The notes below the pieces were generated by a model. That model saw nothing but the letters and a program-made list of their open reading frames with translations, made no database searches and was not told where the DNA came from. Below, piece by piece: positions 8,401 through 17,337 of a stretch of 64,000 nucleotides of DNA (positions are counted from its first letter, which is position 1; each line of letters starts with the position of its first letter). Both the position numbers and the translations under genes were made by a program. The DNA is from Agrobacterium arsenijevicii (GTDB lineage Bacteria; Pseudomonadota; Alphaproteobacteria; Rhizobiales; Rhizobiaceae), in the NCBI GenBank assembly GCA_000949895.1, contig JWIT01000014.1:1-64000 (forward strand), written 5' to 3'.

Positions 8401-9174
8401 TCACCAGCAGGTAAAGCCGCCGTCGACATTCACAATCGCGCCCGTCATGAGACTCGATGCTCCCGACGCCAGGAAAAGGACGGCACTGGCGACCTCGTCC
8501 GGCGCTCCCATTCGCCCCATCGGCGTATCGGCAAGCCAGATGGGAATGCGATCACGGTTGGCTTCGACAGCCGCGACCATTGGCGTCTCGATATAGGTTG
8601 GCGCGACCGCGTTCACCCGGACGCCGTGCACCGCCCACTCCGCAGCCATGGACCGAGTCATATGATGGACAGCGGCCTTGGAGACGTTATAGGGGGTCTG
8701 CGGCTGAGGTCGGTTGCAGATATTCCCGGACATCGAGCCGAGGTTTACAATCGCGCCGTGTTTCATTTCGATCATGTGCCTTCCGAAAGCGCGAGAGCAC
8801 CAGAAAACGCCATTCACATTGACGTTCATGATCCTCAGCCAGTCGGCATCTTTGACGTCTTCGGAAGCAATACCGCTTTGCCCGATGCCCGCGTTGTTGA
8901 CGAGGATCGTGGCTGCCCGCCCCTCGTCCGCCAATTGCTTGGCCATTTCTTCGACACGGTCGGAATTTGCGACATCGCCAATCAAAAGGTCGATGTCATA
9001 ACCCTTCTGCCGCAGCGCGAGAGCTTCGGACGCATCGGCCTCGCTACGCTCGACCACAACAACTCGGGCACCTGCTTCAGCCAAGGCTGCGACGCAGCAA
9101 AGGCCGATCGCGCGGCCGCCTCCTGTGACAACAGCCAACTCACCGTCAAGACGAAACCGCTCCTGATAGGTCAT
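8401..9174 (-). CDS. SDR polyol dehydrogenase, galactitol 2-dehydrogenase-like
   Basis: A 257-residue classical short-chain dehydrogenase. Visible residues are the cofactor motif TGGGRAIG (17-24), NNAG (93-96), Ser of NLGSMSG (147-149) and Tyr162-x3-Lys166. The frame and phrases such as FRLDG, SRAFGRHMIE and GAIVNLGSMSGNICNRPQ closely resemble Rhodobacter/Rhizobium galactitol dehydrogenase, so oxidation of a hexitol (galactitol, altritol or similar) to a ketohexose is likely. The start at 9174 gives the family's normal length; the open frame upstream runs through the next gene. It is 11 bp downstream of the second SDR and probably cotranscribed with it. Confidence 0.85.
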   Translation of the reverse strand: MTYQERFRLDGELAVVTGGGRAIGLCCVAALAEAGARVVVVERSEADASEALALRQKGYDIDLLIGDVANSDRVEEMAKQLADEGRAATILVNNAGIGQSGIASEDVKDADWLRIMNVNVNGVFWCSRAFGRHMIEMKHGAIVNLGSMSGNICNRPQPQTPYNVSKAAVHHMTRSMAAEWAVHGVRVNAVAPTYIETPMVAAVEANRDRIPIWLADTPMGRMGAPDEVASAVLFLASGASSLMTGAIVNVDGGFTCW

Positions 9175-9185
9175 CTGTCGAACCC

Positions 9186-9911
9186 TTAGATGTCGAATGC
9201 GCTTGGCAGGATGACCACGTCGCGGATTGTGACTGTGCGGGGGCGGGTCAACATGAAGATGATCGCTTCGGCGACCTCTTTTGGCTCGATTAACGCGCCG
9301 TTTTCCTTCGCTTTCCTCAGATTTTCTTCCGGCCAGTCGGCGAGCAGGGCGCTGATGACGGGGCCGGGCGAGACCGATCCGACGCGGATGCCGCTTTTCA
9401 GCAATTGACGGCGCATCGTCTGGACGAAACTCGTCATTGCCCATTTCGACGCAGAGTAAACCGGCTCCCACGGTACCGCCGTGTGGCCGGCCACCGAACT
9501 CGTGACGATGATGTCACCTGTGCCCCGCTCGATCATATGGGGGACGACCGACCGGATGTTCTTGATGACGACGTTCACATTCAAATTCAGCATGCGGTCG
9601 ATGGCGTCGAGATTGGCCTCGGCTAGGTCACCGCCGATATAAGTCCCGGCGTTGGCATGCAGGATGTCCAACTGCCCTGTTTGGGCAAGGACCCCGTCGA
9701 GCAGCGATGCACATGCCTCAGGGTTCAGAAGGTCAATGACCAGAGGGATCGCGCGCGCGCCGATCTGGTCGCAGACCGCCCGCAGAGCCTTTTCATCGCG
9801 ATCGACGAGCACGACAGTTGCCCCCGCGTTGATCATAGCCTCCGCCGAGGCGAGGCCGATGCCGGATGCCGCGCCGGTGACAGCGGCGACTTTACCTTGA
9901 AGTTCGTTCAT
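9186..9911 (-). CDS. SDR family ribitol 2-dehydrogenase-like enzyme
   Basis: A 241-residue short-chain dehydrogenase with TGAASGIG (12-19), NAG (87-89), Ser in TSSVAGH and Tyr152-x3-Lys156. The central stretch LDAIDRMLNLNVNVVIKNIR and the C-terminal RTVTIRDVVILPS are typical of rhizobial ribitol 2-dehydrogenase, which oxidises ribitol to D-ribulose with NAD; related members take altritol or other polyols. It lies between the galactitol-dehydrogenase-like gene and the KbaZ-like gene in one minus-strand run, suggesting two different polyol entry oxidations feeding the same tagatose route. Confidence 0.85.
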   Translation of the reverse strand: MNELQGKVAAVTGAASGIGLASAEAMINAGATVVLVDRDEKALRAVCDQIGARAIPLVIDLLNPEACASLLDGVLAQTGQLDILHANAGTYIGGDLAEANLDAIDRMLNLNVNVVIKNIRSVVPHMIERGTGDIIVTSSVAGHTAVPWEPVYSASKWAMTSFVQTMRRQLLKSGIRVGSVSPGPVISALLADWPEENLRKAKENGALIEPKEVAEAIIFMLTRPRTVTIRDVVILPSAFDI

Positions 9912-9957
9912 GTTTTTCCTCCGAATTCATGTTCGATAGTCTGGGGTCATTTCGATT

Positions 9958-11232
9958 TCAGAAAACTGGACCACACGCTCGCTGGTAGGCGGCTAGGCTC
10001 TTTTCCACGCGCCAAATCAAGACCGCCTCCGGATCAAAGGGGATGTCGGCGAAATGTTGGGCGTCAGGCAGGTGCTGCCAGAACAGTGGCAGGGGAAGCA
10101 ATTGTCCGCGAAGGGCTTCATAGAGCCTTTCGACAGCCGCTTTTGCTTCGGGCATGGCCCAGTAATAACGGATACGGTCCGACAAGGAATAATGACGCAA
10201 CAACCGCGTCTCCTCATCGTTTCCGTGGTAGTGGCGATTCCAATTGTCCGGATGGGCGGTCATCAGCGCTTCCATGGCCCGATAAAGTGGACGGTCGCCA
10301 TAATCGCTCGAAAAGTCGGAGGCGATCAGGTCCAAAGCGTAAAGCGCCTCGCGCAGCACGAACGTCAATTCCGGCCCGACCTTCAGGATCGGGAAGCCGT
10401 CCTTCACAAGTTCGCCGAGATAGGTCGTCCCCTGATAGTCGGTCGAATGTGCCTCGAACACGAACTGCGGTTCGTCCCTCAATACTTGCGTCAGGGCGTC
10501 GACTTTGCCTCGGTCGTAAAAAATGACGTTGCGGTTGCCAAACTCCACGCCCGGCTGCACCACCAGTCCTATGGCGCGCGAGAATGCGTCAGACAAGTCT
10601 GCCTCGGCAAAAACCTGCCGATGGATATCGATCGTCTTCCTGGCCGCGTCGCTCGCCGTTGGCTCGATAGCCGTCAGCATGTGATCGGCACCTCCCGGTG
10701 GCGGGACCTCCGTTCCGATCACGTAGACGGGCTTCTGACCGCCCACTTTCTGGGCCGCTGCTTCGGCTGCGGCGGCAAGTCGTACGGCACGTCGGGCAGT
10801 CGTCTCATCGTCAAGCGCGGCCGGTTCGTTCAGGCAACCCATCGAGGCGTCCAGATGTATTTTGCGAAAGCCTGCGGTGACATAGGCGGCGACCATGGTC
10901 TCGGCCTCTGCCATGGCCTCTTCCGCTGGACGGTTGCGCCAGGGATTGGGGCCAAGATGATCGCCACCCAATATGATCTGCTCGGCAGGGCACCCCTCTT
11001 CTTCTGCCAACTGGTAGACAAGGGCAGCGAAGTCCGAAGGCTGCATGCCTGTGTATCCGCCGAGGTGATTGACCTGGTTGCACGTTGCCTCGATCAGTAC
11101 CGTGGTCGACGTTGCCTTTCCGTAGCGGAGTGCTGCCCTCAGCACTACAGGATGGGCCGAGCATACCGACGTCACGCCCATCGGAGTTCCGCCGCGCCTC
11201 AGCGTCGCCAATTCTCCCAATCTTACCTGCAT
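9958..11232 (-). CDS. KbaZ/GatZ-family protein, probable tagatose-6-phosphate-processing enzyme
   Basis: A 424-residue member of the GatZ/KbaZ family (PF08013), historically the non-catalytic subunit of class II tagatose-1,6-bisphosphate aldolase. Landmarks are VTSVCSAHPVVLRAALRYG, GGDHLGPNPW, KIHLDASMGC, YVIGTEVPPPGG and the C-terminal RYYW region. No GatY/KbaY partner is in the window. As I recall, an Agrobacterium homologue in a D-altritol pathway acts alone as D-tagatose-6-phosphate 4-epimerase, which fits the adjacent kinase. The ATG at 11232 overlaps the kinase stop (TGATG), indicating translational coupling; a TTG one codon upstream is the alternative start. Confidence 0.88.
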   Translation of the reverse strand: MQVRLGELATLRRGGTPMGVTSVCSAHPVVLRAALRYGKATSTTVLIEATCNQVNHLGGYTGMQPSDFAALVYQLAEEEGCPAEQIILGGDHLGPNPWRNRPAEEAMAEAETMVAAYVTAGFRKIHLDASMGCLNEPAALDDETTARRAVRLAAAAEAAAQKVGGQKPVYVIGTEVPPPGGADHMLTAIEPTASDAARKTIDIHRQVFAEADLSDAFSRAIGLVVQPGVEFGNRNVIFYDRGKVDALTQVLRDEPQFVFEAHSTDYQGTTYLGELVKDGFPILKVGPELTFVLREALYALDLIASDFSSDYGDRPLYRAMEALMTAHPDNWNRHYHGNDEETRLLRHYSLSDRIRYYWAMPEAKAAVERLYEALRGQLLPLPLFWQHLPDAQHFADIPFDPEAVLIWRVEKSLAAYQRACGPVF

Positions 11233-12212
11233 CAAGAACGCCTTTTTGTGGTGGAAATGAAAGTGTCCAGTTCTTCACGGGTACCCGCGCCTTCCATGGG
11301 CCCCCGAACCGTCACATTTCGAGCGCCGGCGGCTGCCCCGTAAGTGAGCGATCGCTCTGGCGACATTCCGAGGCGCCGGCATGCGAGGTAGGCGCCGCCA
11401 AAGCAGTCCCCGGCCCCGGTTGGGTCCAGTTCCTGGACGTCGAAGGCCACGACATCGATCCGTTCGTTACCGAGCCCAAAATAGCTTGCTCCGTCTGCCC
11501 CTCTCTTCAAGACAATTTCCTTGACGCCAATTTCGAACAGGCGGGCGATCGCCGCTTCCTCGCCTTCGACACCAGCCGCGCGCTCGAGTTCTTCGCCAGA
11601 GGGCAAGAGCAGGTCCGCCATCGAGATCAGATGCGTGAACCGTCGCTCCGTGGCTTCGTCGAGCTTCAGTTCCTTTCGGATGTTCGGATCGACGGAAACC
11701 GTGCCACCCCGGGCCTTTACAAGAACCACCGATTTGTCGATCACTTCCACCGCGCTCGCCATGGAAAGCGCGGACCCCATGATGTGCAGGTGTCCACTGC
11801 GCTCAATCAGGCTTTGAACCGCATCGGTCCATCCGAAACGCGCAGCGGCCGACTTCGCGATATTGAAAACAAAGTCTCGCGACCCGTCGGTGCGATAGCG
11901 AACGAAAGCGCTGCCTGTGGGGAACTCGGGGTCGACCGATATCGCCGAAACGTCGACGCCGTCCCGTACAAGACGTTCAACGTTTACTTTGCCAAAATCG
12001 TCGCTGCCAACGGCGCCGATCATTGCTGCATTGCCGCCAACCCGACCGCATTGATCGATGAAGATCGCTGGCGCGCCGCTGGGATAGGGTCCGACCAGAG
12101 GCTGCGCATCCAGAAAACCCGTTCCGACGTCGGTGGCTACGATTTCGACTAAAATCTCGCCGATGCAAACCGTTGGTCCAAGGCTGTCAGGTGCTAAGGG
12201 GTTGGCATTCAT
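11232..12212 (-). CDS. PfkB-family carbohydrate kinase, probable tagatose kinase
   Basis: A 326-residue ribokinase-fold sugar kinase. The glycine pair and substrate region are in [16 protein letters not shown]; the family signature with catalytic Asp is [15 protein letters not shown] near the C-terminus. The operon order kinase then KbaZ-like protein, after two polyol dehydrogenases, suggests phosphorylation of D-tagatose (or a related ketohexose) with ATP. Its stop overlaps the next start, and its start lies 5 bp from the ROK regulator stop, so the genes are probably one transcript. Confidence 0.88.
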   Translation of the reverse strand: MNANPLAPDSLGPTVCIGEILVEIVATDVGTGFLDAQPLVGPYPSGAPAIFIDQCGRVGGNAAMIGAVGSDDFGKVNVERLVRDGVDVSAISVDPEFPTGSAFVRYRTDGSRDFVFNIAKSAAARFGWTDAVQSLIERSGHLHIMGSALSMASAVEVIDKSVVLVKARGGTVSVDPNIRKELKLDEATERRFTHLISMADLLLPSGEELERAAGVEGEEAAIARLFEIGVKEIVLKRGADGASYFGLGNERIDVVAFDVQELDPTGAGDCFGGAYLACRRLGMSPERSLTYGAAAGARNVTVRGPMEGAGTREELDTFISTTKRRS

Positions 12213-12217
12213 GTGCG

Positions 12218-13570
12218 TTATCTTTCGTCATTCGGCGGAAGCGGCCCTTCGCCACCGACCGCACCAATTTGTGTTGTGTCATCGTTGGCGAACGCGTCGC
12301 TCTCCAGCGACATAAACCGCTGATGAAGGAGGCAGGCCGCACCGAAAGCCGAGCCGAGTTCGGCGTCTTCATCGACGACGATCTGCGGTGCCGGAAACGC
12401 GATTTCCTGGCCCTCTGCCATGTAGACGGCGACCCGGGCGGATACCATCGGATAGAGGGAAGCGACGGAACCACCCAGCACGATCCTGTCGGGATCGAGC
12501 AGACGACAGGCCTGCGTCAAGGCAAGCGCCAGATGCCTTGACCATGTCTCGGCGATGGTCACAGCATCTGGAACCCGATCTCGGACGTCGTTCAAGAAAT
12601 CGTCTAAGTCGACGGTACTGTTCTCGGTAGCCAGTCGATATTGCGAGACGAGCGCTTCACGCCCGATGAGTTGTTCGAACCTCTGACCGCCGCTGCCCGG
12701 GACCAGCGTGTGGCCGATTTCCCCCGCGAGACCGTGTCCGCCGCGGAACAGTTTTCCGTCAATGAGGACCCCACCGCCGACACCGGTCTCCATCAAAAGG
12801 AACAGGGTCACCCCAGATGGACCATGCTTGTAGCTGTCACCGATCGCAAATGCGTTGGCATCGTTTTCGACGATGATGGGCACGTCGAAGGGAAAGGCCG
12901 CCTTGGCGATCTGCGACAAAGGTACGTTACGCCAGCCGATAATCGGGGCGAGACTGACAAACCCTTGGGCGTTGACATGGGCGGGTGCAGACAGTCCAAG
13001 GCCCCGGCATCGCTGAAGCACGCTGTCGTCGATCCCGCCGAGCGCAAGCTGGAAAGCCTGATTCACCGCTTGTTCGACTGTCTTGCTGGGTGCGTCGAAA
13101 GCCTGAGTGCGGAAGGACTGGACCTGCCCGCACAGGTCGATGATAACAGCGGTGATGTGCTCGACGCCGATCTCGATGCCGAAGAAAACCGCCGCATCCG
13201 GCACAAGCTCCAGGAGAATTCCCGGTCGCCCTGCACGAGATTGCTCGCCCTTGCGGTCGCTTAAATCCTCGACTTCGTGAACGAAGCCGCTCTCGGTCAA
13301 TTCTCCAACGATCTGGCCCGAAGACGATCGGTTAAGACCAAGCCGTCTGGCCAAATCCGCGCGGCTCATACGCCCGAACGTGTACAGGCTCCTGAGAGCT
13401 GCGGCAACGTTGGTCTGCCTGATGCGACGGGGGGAGCTTCCTGGTAAGGCGATATCGTTCACTTTTCCGACCCATAAGATGTTGATTTGTCCCGACTCTA
13501 GCACTCGGGACAGATCGTCTAAAGGTTTATTGGGACCGCGCGTTGGTGGCGCGACGACGTTTTGCTTCAT
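12218..13570 (-). CDS. ROK-family transcriptional regulator
   Basis: About 450 residues: an N-terminal winged helix-turn-helix (roughly 50-105, [20 protein letters not shown], then [20 protein letters not shown]) followed by a ROK sugar-kinase-like domain ([48 protein letters not shown], then [10 protein letters not shown]). Such proteins repress sugar genes until a sugar binds. A GTG 108 bp downstream ([10 protein letters not shown]) is a plausible start, because the first 36 residues overlap the upstream gene by 44 bp and no strong ribosome site is visible. Two xylO-like sites (8220-8242, 14464-14488) fit this regulator. Confidence 0.88.
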   Translation of the reverse strand: MKQNVVAPPTRGPNKPLDDLSRVLESGQINILWVGKVNDIALPGSSPRRIRQTNVAAALRSLYTFGRMSRADLARRLGLNRSSSGQIVGELTESGFVHEVEDLSDRKGEQSRAGRPGILLELVPDAAVFFGIEIGVEHITAVIIDLCGQVQSFRTQAFDAPSKTVEQAVNQAFQLALGGIDDSVLQRCRGLGLSAPAHVNAQGFVSLAPIIGWRNVPLSQIAKAAFPFDVPIIVENDANAFAIGDSYKHGPSGVTLFLLMETGVGGGVLIDGKLFRGGHGLAGEIGHTLVPGSGGQRFEQLIGREALVSQYRLATENSTVDLDDFLNDVRDRVPDAVTIAETWSRHLALALTQACRLLDPDRIVLGGSVASLYPMVSARVAVYMAEGQEIAFPAPQIVVDEDAELGSAFGAACLLHQRFMSLESDAFANDDTTQIGAVGGEGPLPPNDER

Positions 13571-14414
13571 CCATTTTCAGTTCGATGTAGCGTTTCGCGT
13601 GGGCCGCCAGCGGGTCGTTCTCTGTCCAGGTATCGCGCCAGATCGCGCATGCCAAAGAAAGCCCCTCGTCCACAACGGCGGTCGAGAAGCTCTCGAACAC
13701 AATGTCCCGCTGATAGTCGACATCGAGCAAGGCGTCGAAGATCAGATCGAAGTTGATCGTGCCATCGCCGAGGTAGCCGCGATTGCTCTCCCCGATGTGG
13801 AAATATCCGATCTTGTCGCCCGCGAGACGGATCGCCGCAGCCGGATTTGCTTCCTCTATGTTCATATGAAAGGTATCGAGGTGCAGCCGAACATGATCGG
13901 AACCGGTCTCCTTGATGAAGCGAAGGCCTTGCGCGGTGGTGTTCAGCAGATTTGTCTCAAACCGATTTACAAGCTCGAGAACAAGATCGACGCCGCTTTC
14001 TTTTGCAACGTCCGCGGTCTTTGCGATCGCGGCAACGCTATTGTCCCAACCCTTTTTGGTAGGCTGGCGGTTATATTTTGTGTGTGCCGAATAGAGGATG
14101 CCACCCAGCTTGTTGCCGCCGATATCACGAACCGCCCTCACCGCATCGGCCAACACCGCTTTTCCGCCTGCGACTTCATCGGCGTTCTCGCTCGAAACGT
14201 CCTTGTCCAGTGACAGCCCCATCGTCACGCCGATCTCGACGTCGAGCGACTGTGCCAGCTTAGCGAGCTTATCGAGATTAAACTTCTCGGGCCGCAAATA
14301 GGCGAACTCGATCGTGCGGTAGCCGTGCTCGGCTGTCTTCCTGAGCGCCATCTCCAGACCATCCTGAGATTGGCCTCCTGTCCATACAAATGAGTGAATT
14401 CCTAAGCGTCGCAT
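13527..14414 (-). CDS. Sugar epimerase/isomerase, D-tagatose/D-psicose 3-epimerase family
   Basis: A 295-residue xylose-isomerase-like TIM barrel. The metal-binding and catalytic pattern of the tagatose 3-epimerase group is visible: Glu in LVLELVNRFETN, Asp and His in HLDTFHMNIEEANP, His and Arg in YFHIGESNRGYLGDG, and the second catalytic Glu in IVFESFS. It would interconvert C3 epimers of ketohexoses (for example psicose/fructose or tagatose/sorbose). It is the first gene of the minus-strand enzyme operon and its 3' end overlaps the ROK gene. The divergent promoter region separates it from transporter 2. Confidence 0.87.
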   Translation of the reverse strand: MRRLGIHSFVWTGGQSQDGLEMALRKTAEHGYRTIEFAYLRPEKFNLDKLAKLAQSLDVEIGVTMGLSLDKDVSSENADEVAGGKAVLADAVRAVRDIGGNKLGGILYSAHTKYNRQPTKKGWDNSVAAIAKTADVAKESGVDLVLELVNRFETNLLNTTAQGLRFIKETGSDHVRLHLDTFHMNIEEANPAAAIRLAGDKIGYFHIGESNRGYLGDGTINFDLIFDALLDVDYQRDIVFESFSTAVVDEGLSLACAIWRDTWTENDPLAAHAKRYIELKMDEAKRRRATNARSQ

Positions 14415-14463
14415 ACCCTTACCTCCGTAGATGGTGCGTTATATCACGCTTTAGTAGGTCATA

Positions 14464-14488
14464 TTTGTATGATTTCGCAACTAAATAA
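14464..14488. promoter_or_regulatory. Putative ROK-repressor operator in the divergent spacer
   Basis: The sequence TTTGTATGATTTCGCAAC followed by TAAATAA resembles both the site at 8220-8242 (shared bases GTATG-TTTC-CAAC-AAATA) and the xylO pattern. It lies in the AT-rich spacer between the epimerase gene (start 14414, minus) and the second transporter (start 14720, plus), so one bound repressor could affect both promoters. Confidence 0.55.
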
Positions 14489-14719
14489 TTCTGCCAAACT
14501 TCAAAATTTTTCCGCGCCATTCCCGCCATTTCAGTTATAAAAAGCTATTTAATGAGCATTTTCTATTGGGTTATGCGAAATTGTGATCGCCGCCTTACAG
14601 CACCTTACAGACAAGAATTGATATTTGCACATTTACCAAACAAATTATTGCAACTGTCGTTTATGTGATCTATGAAGGCCTTCAAGTGGGGGACTTGAGA
14701 TTTCTCGGGAGGAGATCGT

Positions 14720-16243
14720 ATGTCGAATTCTAACGAAACAGTTTTGCAGCCCGGCAGCGCAATCGTCGGCGCCAACCTCCTACTGTCTGCAGCAGGTATC
14801 AAGAAGACCTATGGCCATGTCGCTGCGCTGACGAACGGACGTCTCGAGCTACGCCCCGGATCGGTTCATGCGCTGTGCGGCGGCAATGGAGCCGGAAAAT
14901 CGACGTTTCTGAGTATTCTGATGGGACTGACCCGCCCCGACGACGGTCAGATAGATCTGGACGGTGTGCCCGTCCGCTTCACATCGCCGCGCGAAGCGCT
15001 TGAGGCCGGAATAGCGATCATCACGCAGGAGCTTAGCCCAATTCTGGAGGCGACAGTCGCCGAAAATATCTTTCTCGGCCGCGAACCCACCCGTTTTGGC
15101 ATCGTCGATTATCCGACCCTGTTCAACAACGCTCAGGCGTTGCTCGAGCGGCTGAAATTCCCGATAGATCCGAGGGCGCGGGTCGGCGACCTTTCCATCG
15201 CCAAGATACAGCTGGTCGAAATCGCCAAGGCGATCAGTCAGAACAGCAAGATCCTGATCATGGACGAACCGACCTCGGCCATTGGCGAGGCGGAAACCGA
15301 TATCCTCTTCGAAGCGATCAGGTCGCTGACCCGGCAAGGCGTCGGGATCGTCTACGTCTCGCACCGACTGAGCGAGCTCTTCCGGATTGCCGAAGACTAT
15401 ACCGTCTTCCGGGACGGCGCGTTCGTTCAAGCCGGTAAGCTTTGCGACATAGACCGGGAAGAACTGGTGCGGCTGATCGTCGGGCGCACCGTCAAGCCAC
15501 TGTCGGCGGATCAGCGCGAGCCGGGGGCGACAATCCTCGAGGTCAAGAACTACTCCCGGGGCGACCAATTCCAGAACATCAGCCTAAAGCTCCGCGAGCG
15601 GGAGATTCTTGGTGTGTTCGGGCTCATGGGGGCCGGGCGAAGCGAATTTCTGGACGCACTGTTCGGCGTCACCAAGCATGACGAAGGCGAGCTTCAAATC
15701 GACGGAAAGCGCGTCGCGGTATCCTCACCGCGAGACGCGATCTCGAAGCGGATGGCCTTGGCCACCGAAGACCGGAAAGAGACCGGCCTTATCCTTTGCC
15801 GTCCGATAAGAGAGAACATCTCGCTATCGGCGCTACGCGAATATTCATCGTTGGGCTTTGTCAAAAGACGAAGCGAAAAGAAGATCGTCGCGGAGATGGC
15901 GCAAGCCTTTTCCCTCCGCATGGGATCGGCTGAAGACGACGTTCAAGACTTGTCCGGGGGAAATCAGCAGAAGGTAGTCCTTTCTAGATGCTTGGTGACG
16001 AACCCACGCATCCTGCTTTGTGACGAGCCGACACGCGGCATCGACGAGGGTGCCAAGCAAGCAATCTACGCTTTCCTTAGGACCTTCGTCGCAGAAGGGA
16101 AAACGGCTTTGGTCGTGTCGTCGGAGCTGGACGAAATCCTTCAGGTCGCCGACCGAATTCTGGTGTTCCGGCGCGGCAAAATTGTCGGGGACGTCCAAGC
16201 CACCGACGCCACCCACGAACAACTCCTTCATCTCGCATCGTGA
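14720..16243 (+). CDS. Sugar ABC transporter ATP-binding protein (RbsA-like), second copy
   Basis: A 507-residue two-domain ATPase, paralogous to that at 6604-8127: Walker A CGGNGAGKST, Walker B ILIMDEPTSAIGE, a second degenerate P-loop GLMGAGRSEF, signature LSGGNQQKVVLSRC and ILLCDEPTRGIDEG. The ATG follows GGGAGGAGAT at ideal spacing. Its stop overlaps the start of the permease gene. With the permease and binding protein it forms a second full importer, transcribed divergently from the catabolic operon. Confidence 0.92.
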   Translation: MSNSNETVLQPGSAIVGANLLLSAAGIKKTYGHVAALTNGRLELRPGSVHALCGGNGAGKSTFLSILMGLTRPDDGQIDLDGVPVRFTSPREALEAGIAIITQELSPILEATVAENIFLGREPTRFGIVDYPTLFNNAQALLERLKFPIDPRARVGDLSIAKIQLVEIAKAISQNSKILIMDEPTSAIGEAETDILFEAIRSLTRQGVGIVYVSHRLSELFRIAEDYTVFRDGAFVQAGKLCDIDREELVRLIVGRTVKPLSADQREPGATILEVKNYSRGDQFQNISLKLREREILGVFGLMGAGRSEFLDALFGVTKHDEGELQIDGKRVAVSSPRDAISKRMALATEDRKETGLILCRPIRENISLSALREYSSLGFVKRRSEKKIVAEMAQAFSLRMGSAEDDVQDLSGGNQQKVVLSRCLVTNPRILLCDEPTRGIDEGAKQAIYAFLRTFVAEGKTALVVSSELDEILQVADRILVFRRGKIVGDVQATDATHEQLLHLAS

Positions 16244-17217
16244 AAGACAAATACATGTCTAACATCAACCATGCCGGCCTGATTGAAATGGCCTCGCGTT
16301 ACGGAATTGCGGCAGGTTTTGTCGCCCTCTGTATTTTCCTCTCGTTAGTCAGCCCGTATTTCGCGACCTGGGACAATATAGGCAACATCCTGGCACAGGT
16401 CTCCATTAACGGTATTATGGCGCTAGGCCTGACTTTCGTGATCCTGGCAGCGGGGATCGACCTTTCGGTAGGCTCTGTCCTGGCGCTCTCCGGAATCGTT
16501 TCTGCAAGTGTTGTGACCGCGTCCGATCTCAATCTCGGCGTAGAAGTGGCACTGCTGGTTGGACTGGCCGTCGGGGCAGTAACCGGTGCAATCAACGGTG
16601 CGATTATCGCGGGCTCGAGAAGCATTCCGCCGTTCATCGTCACGCTCGGAATGCTCAGTGCAGCCCGAGGACTGACGCAGATCTATAATCATGGATCGCA
16701 GATATCGGACCTGTCCGACGATTTTATGCTGATCGGCAACGGGCAGCTCTGGGGTGTCCAGTTCTCCGTCTACATTTTTGCTCTCGTCGCAATCATCTCG
16801 TTCCTGGTCCTGAAGTTCACCAGGTTCGGGCGCTACGTATACGCAGTGGGTGGTAACGAGCGCGGCGCGCGGACGGCCGGGGTCAATATCGGGTTTATCA
16901 AATTTTCGGTTTATTTGATCAGCGGCGTGTGTGCAGCGTTGTCCGGCGTCATCTTCACATCCCGTGCGACGTCCGCCTCCCTGCAGGCAGGCCTTGGATA
17001 TGAGCTGGATGCGATCGCGGCAGTCGTGATCGGCGGCACCAGTCTCGCTGGCGGCCGCGGCGGCGTGGTCGGCACGATTCTCGGCGCGTTGCTGATCGGA
17101 GTCATCAACAACGGGCTTGATTTGCTCTCCGTAGACTCTGGAAACAAGCAGATCATCAAGGGTCTGGTCATCGTCTTCGCCGTGTTCCTGGACACCGTGC
17201 GAGCGCGGGCAAGATAG
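16240..17217 (+). CDS. Sugar ABC transporter permease (RbsC-like), second copy
   Basis: About 325 residues, BPD_transp_2 family, with 8-10 hydrophobic segments and the motifs LAAGIDLSVGSVLALSGIVS, NERGARTAGVNIGFIKFSVY and IAAVVIGGTSLAGGRGG. It is closely parallel to the permease at 5606-6574. The GTG start at 16240 overlaps the ATPase stop (GTGA); the ATG five codons on (16255) is an equally possible start. It forms the membrane channel of importer 2. Confidence 0.9.
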   Translation: MKDKYMSNINHAGLIEMASRYGIAAGFVALCIFLSLVSPYFATWDNIGNILAQVSINGIMALGLTFVILAAGIDLSVGSVLALSGIVSASVVTASDLNLGVEVALLVGLAVGAVTGAINGAIIAGSRSIPPFIVTLGMLSAARGLTQIYNHGSQISDLSDDFMLIGNGQLWGVQFSVYIFALVAIISFLVLKFTRFGRYVYAVGGNERGARTAGVNIGFIKFSVYLISGVCAALSGVIFTSRATSASLQAGLGYELDAIAAVVIGGTSLAGGRGGVVGTILGALLIGVINNGLDLLSVDSGNKQIIKGLVIVFAVFLDTVRARAR

Positions 17218-17337
17218 CCGCAGCGAAACCTCGGAGTCTGCCATTCGAAACCAACTCTCAGCGCGGAAAGGGCTCGCCCTCTTCGCTCAAGTACGGGAGA
17301 TGTGCACCCGTGTCATTGCACATAATCGGAGGAAGCG

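Noticed and set aside
10054-11343. A 429-codon plus-strand open frame antisense to the KbaZ-like gene
   Set aside because: Its composition is rich in Arg, His and Gln with no family features, while the minus strand encodes a clear KbaZ-family protein; it is a shadow frame of GC-rich DNA.
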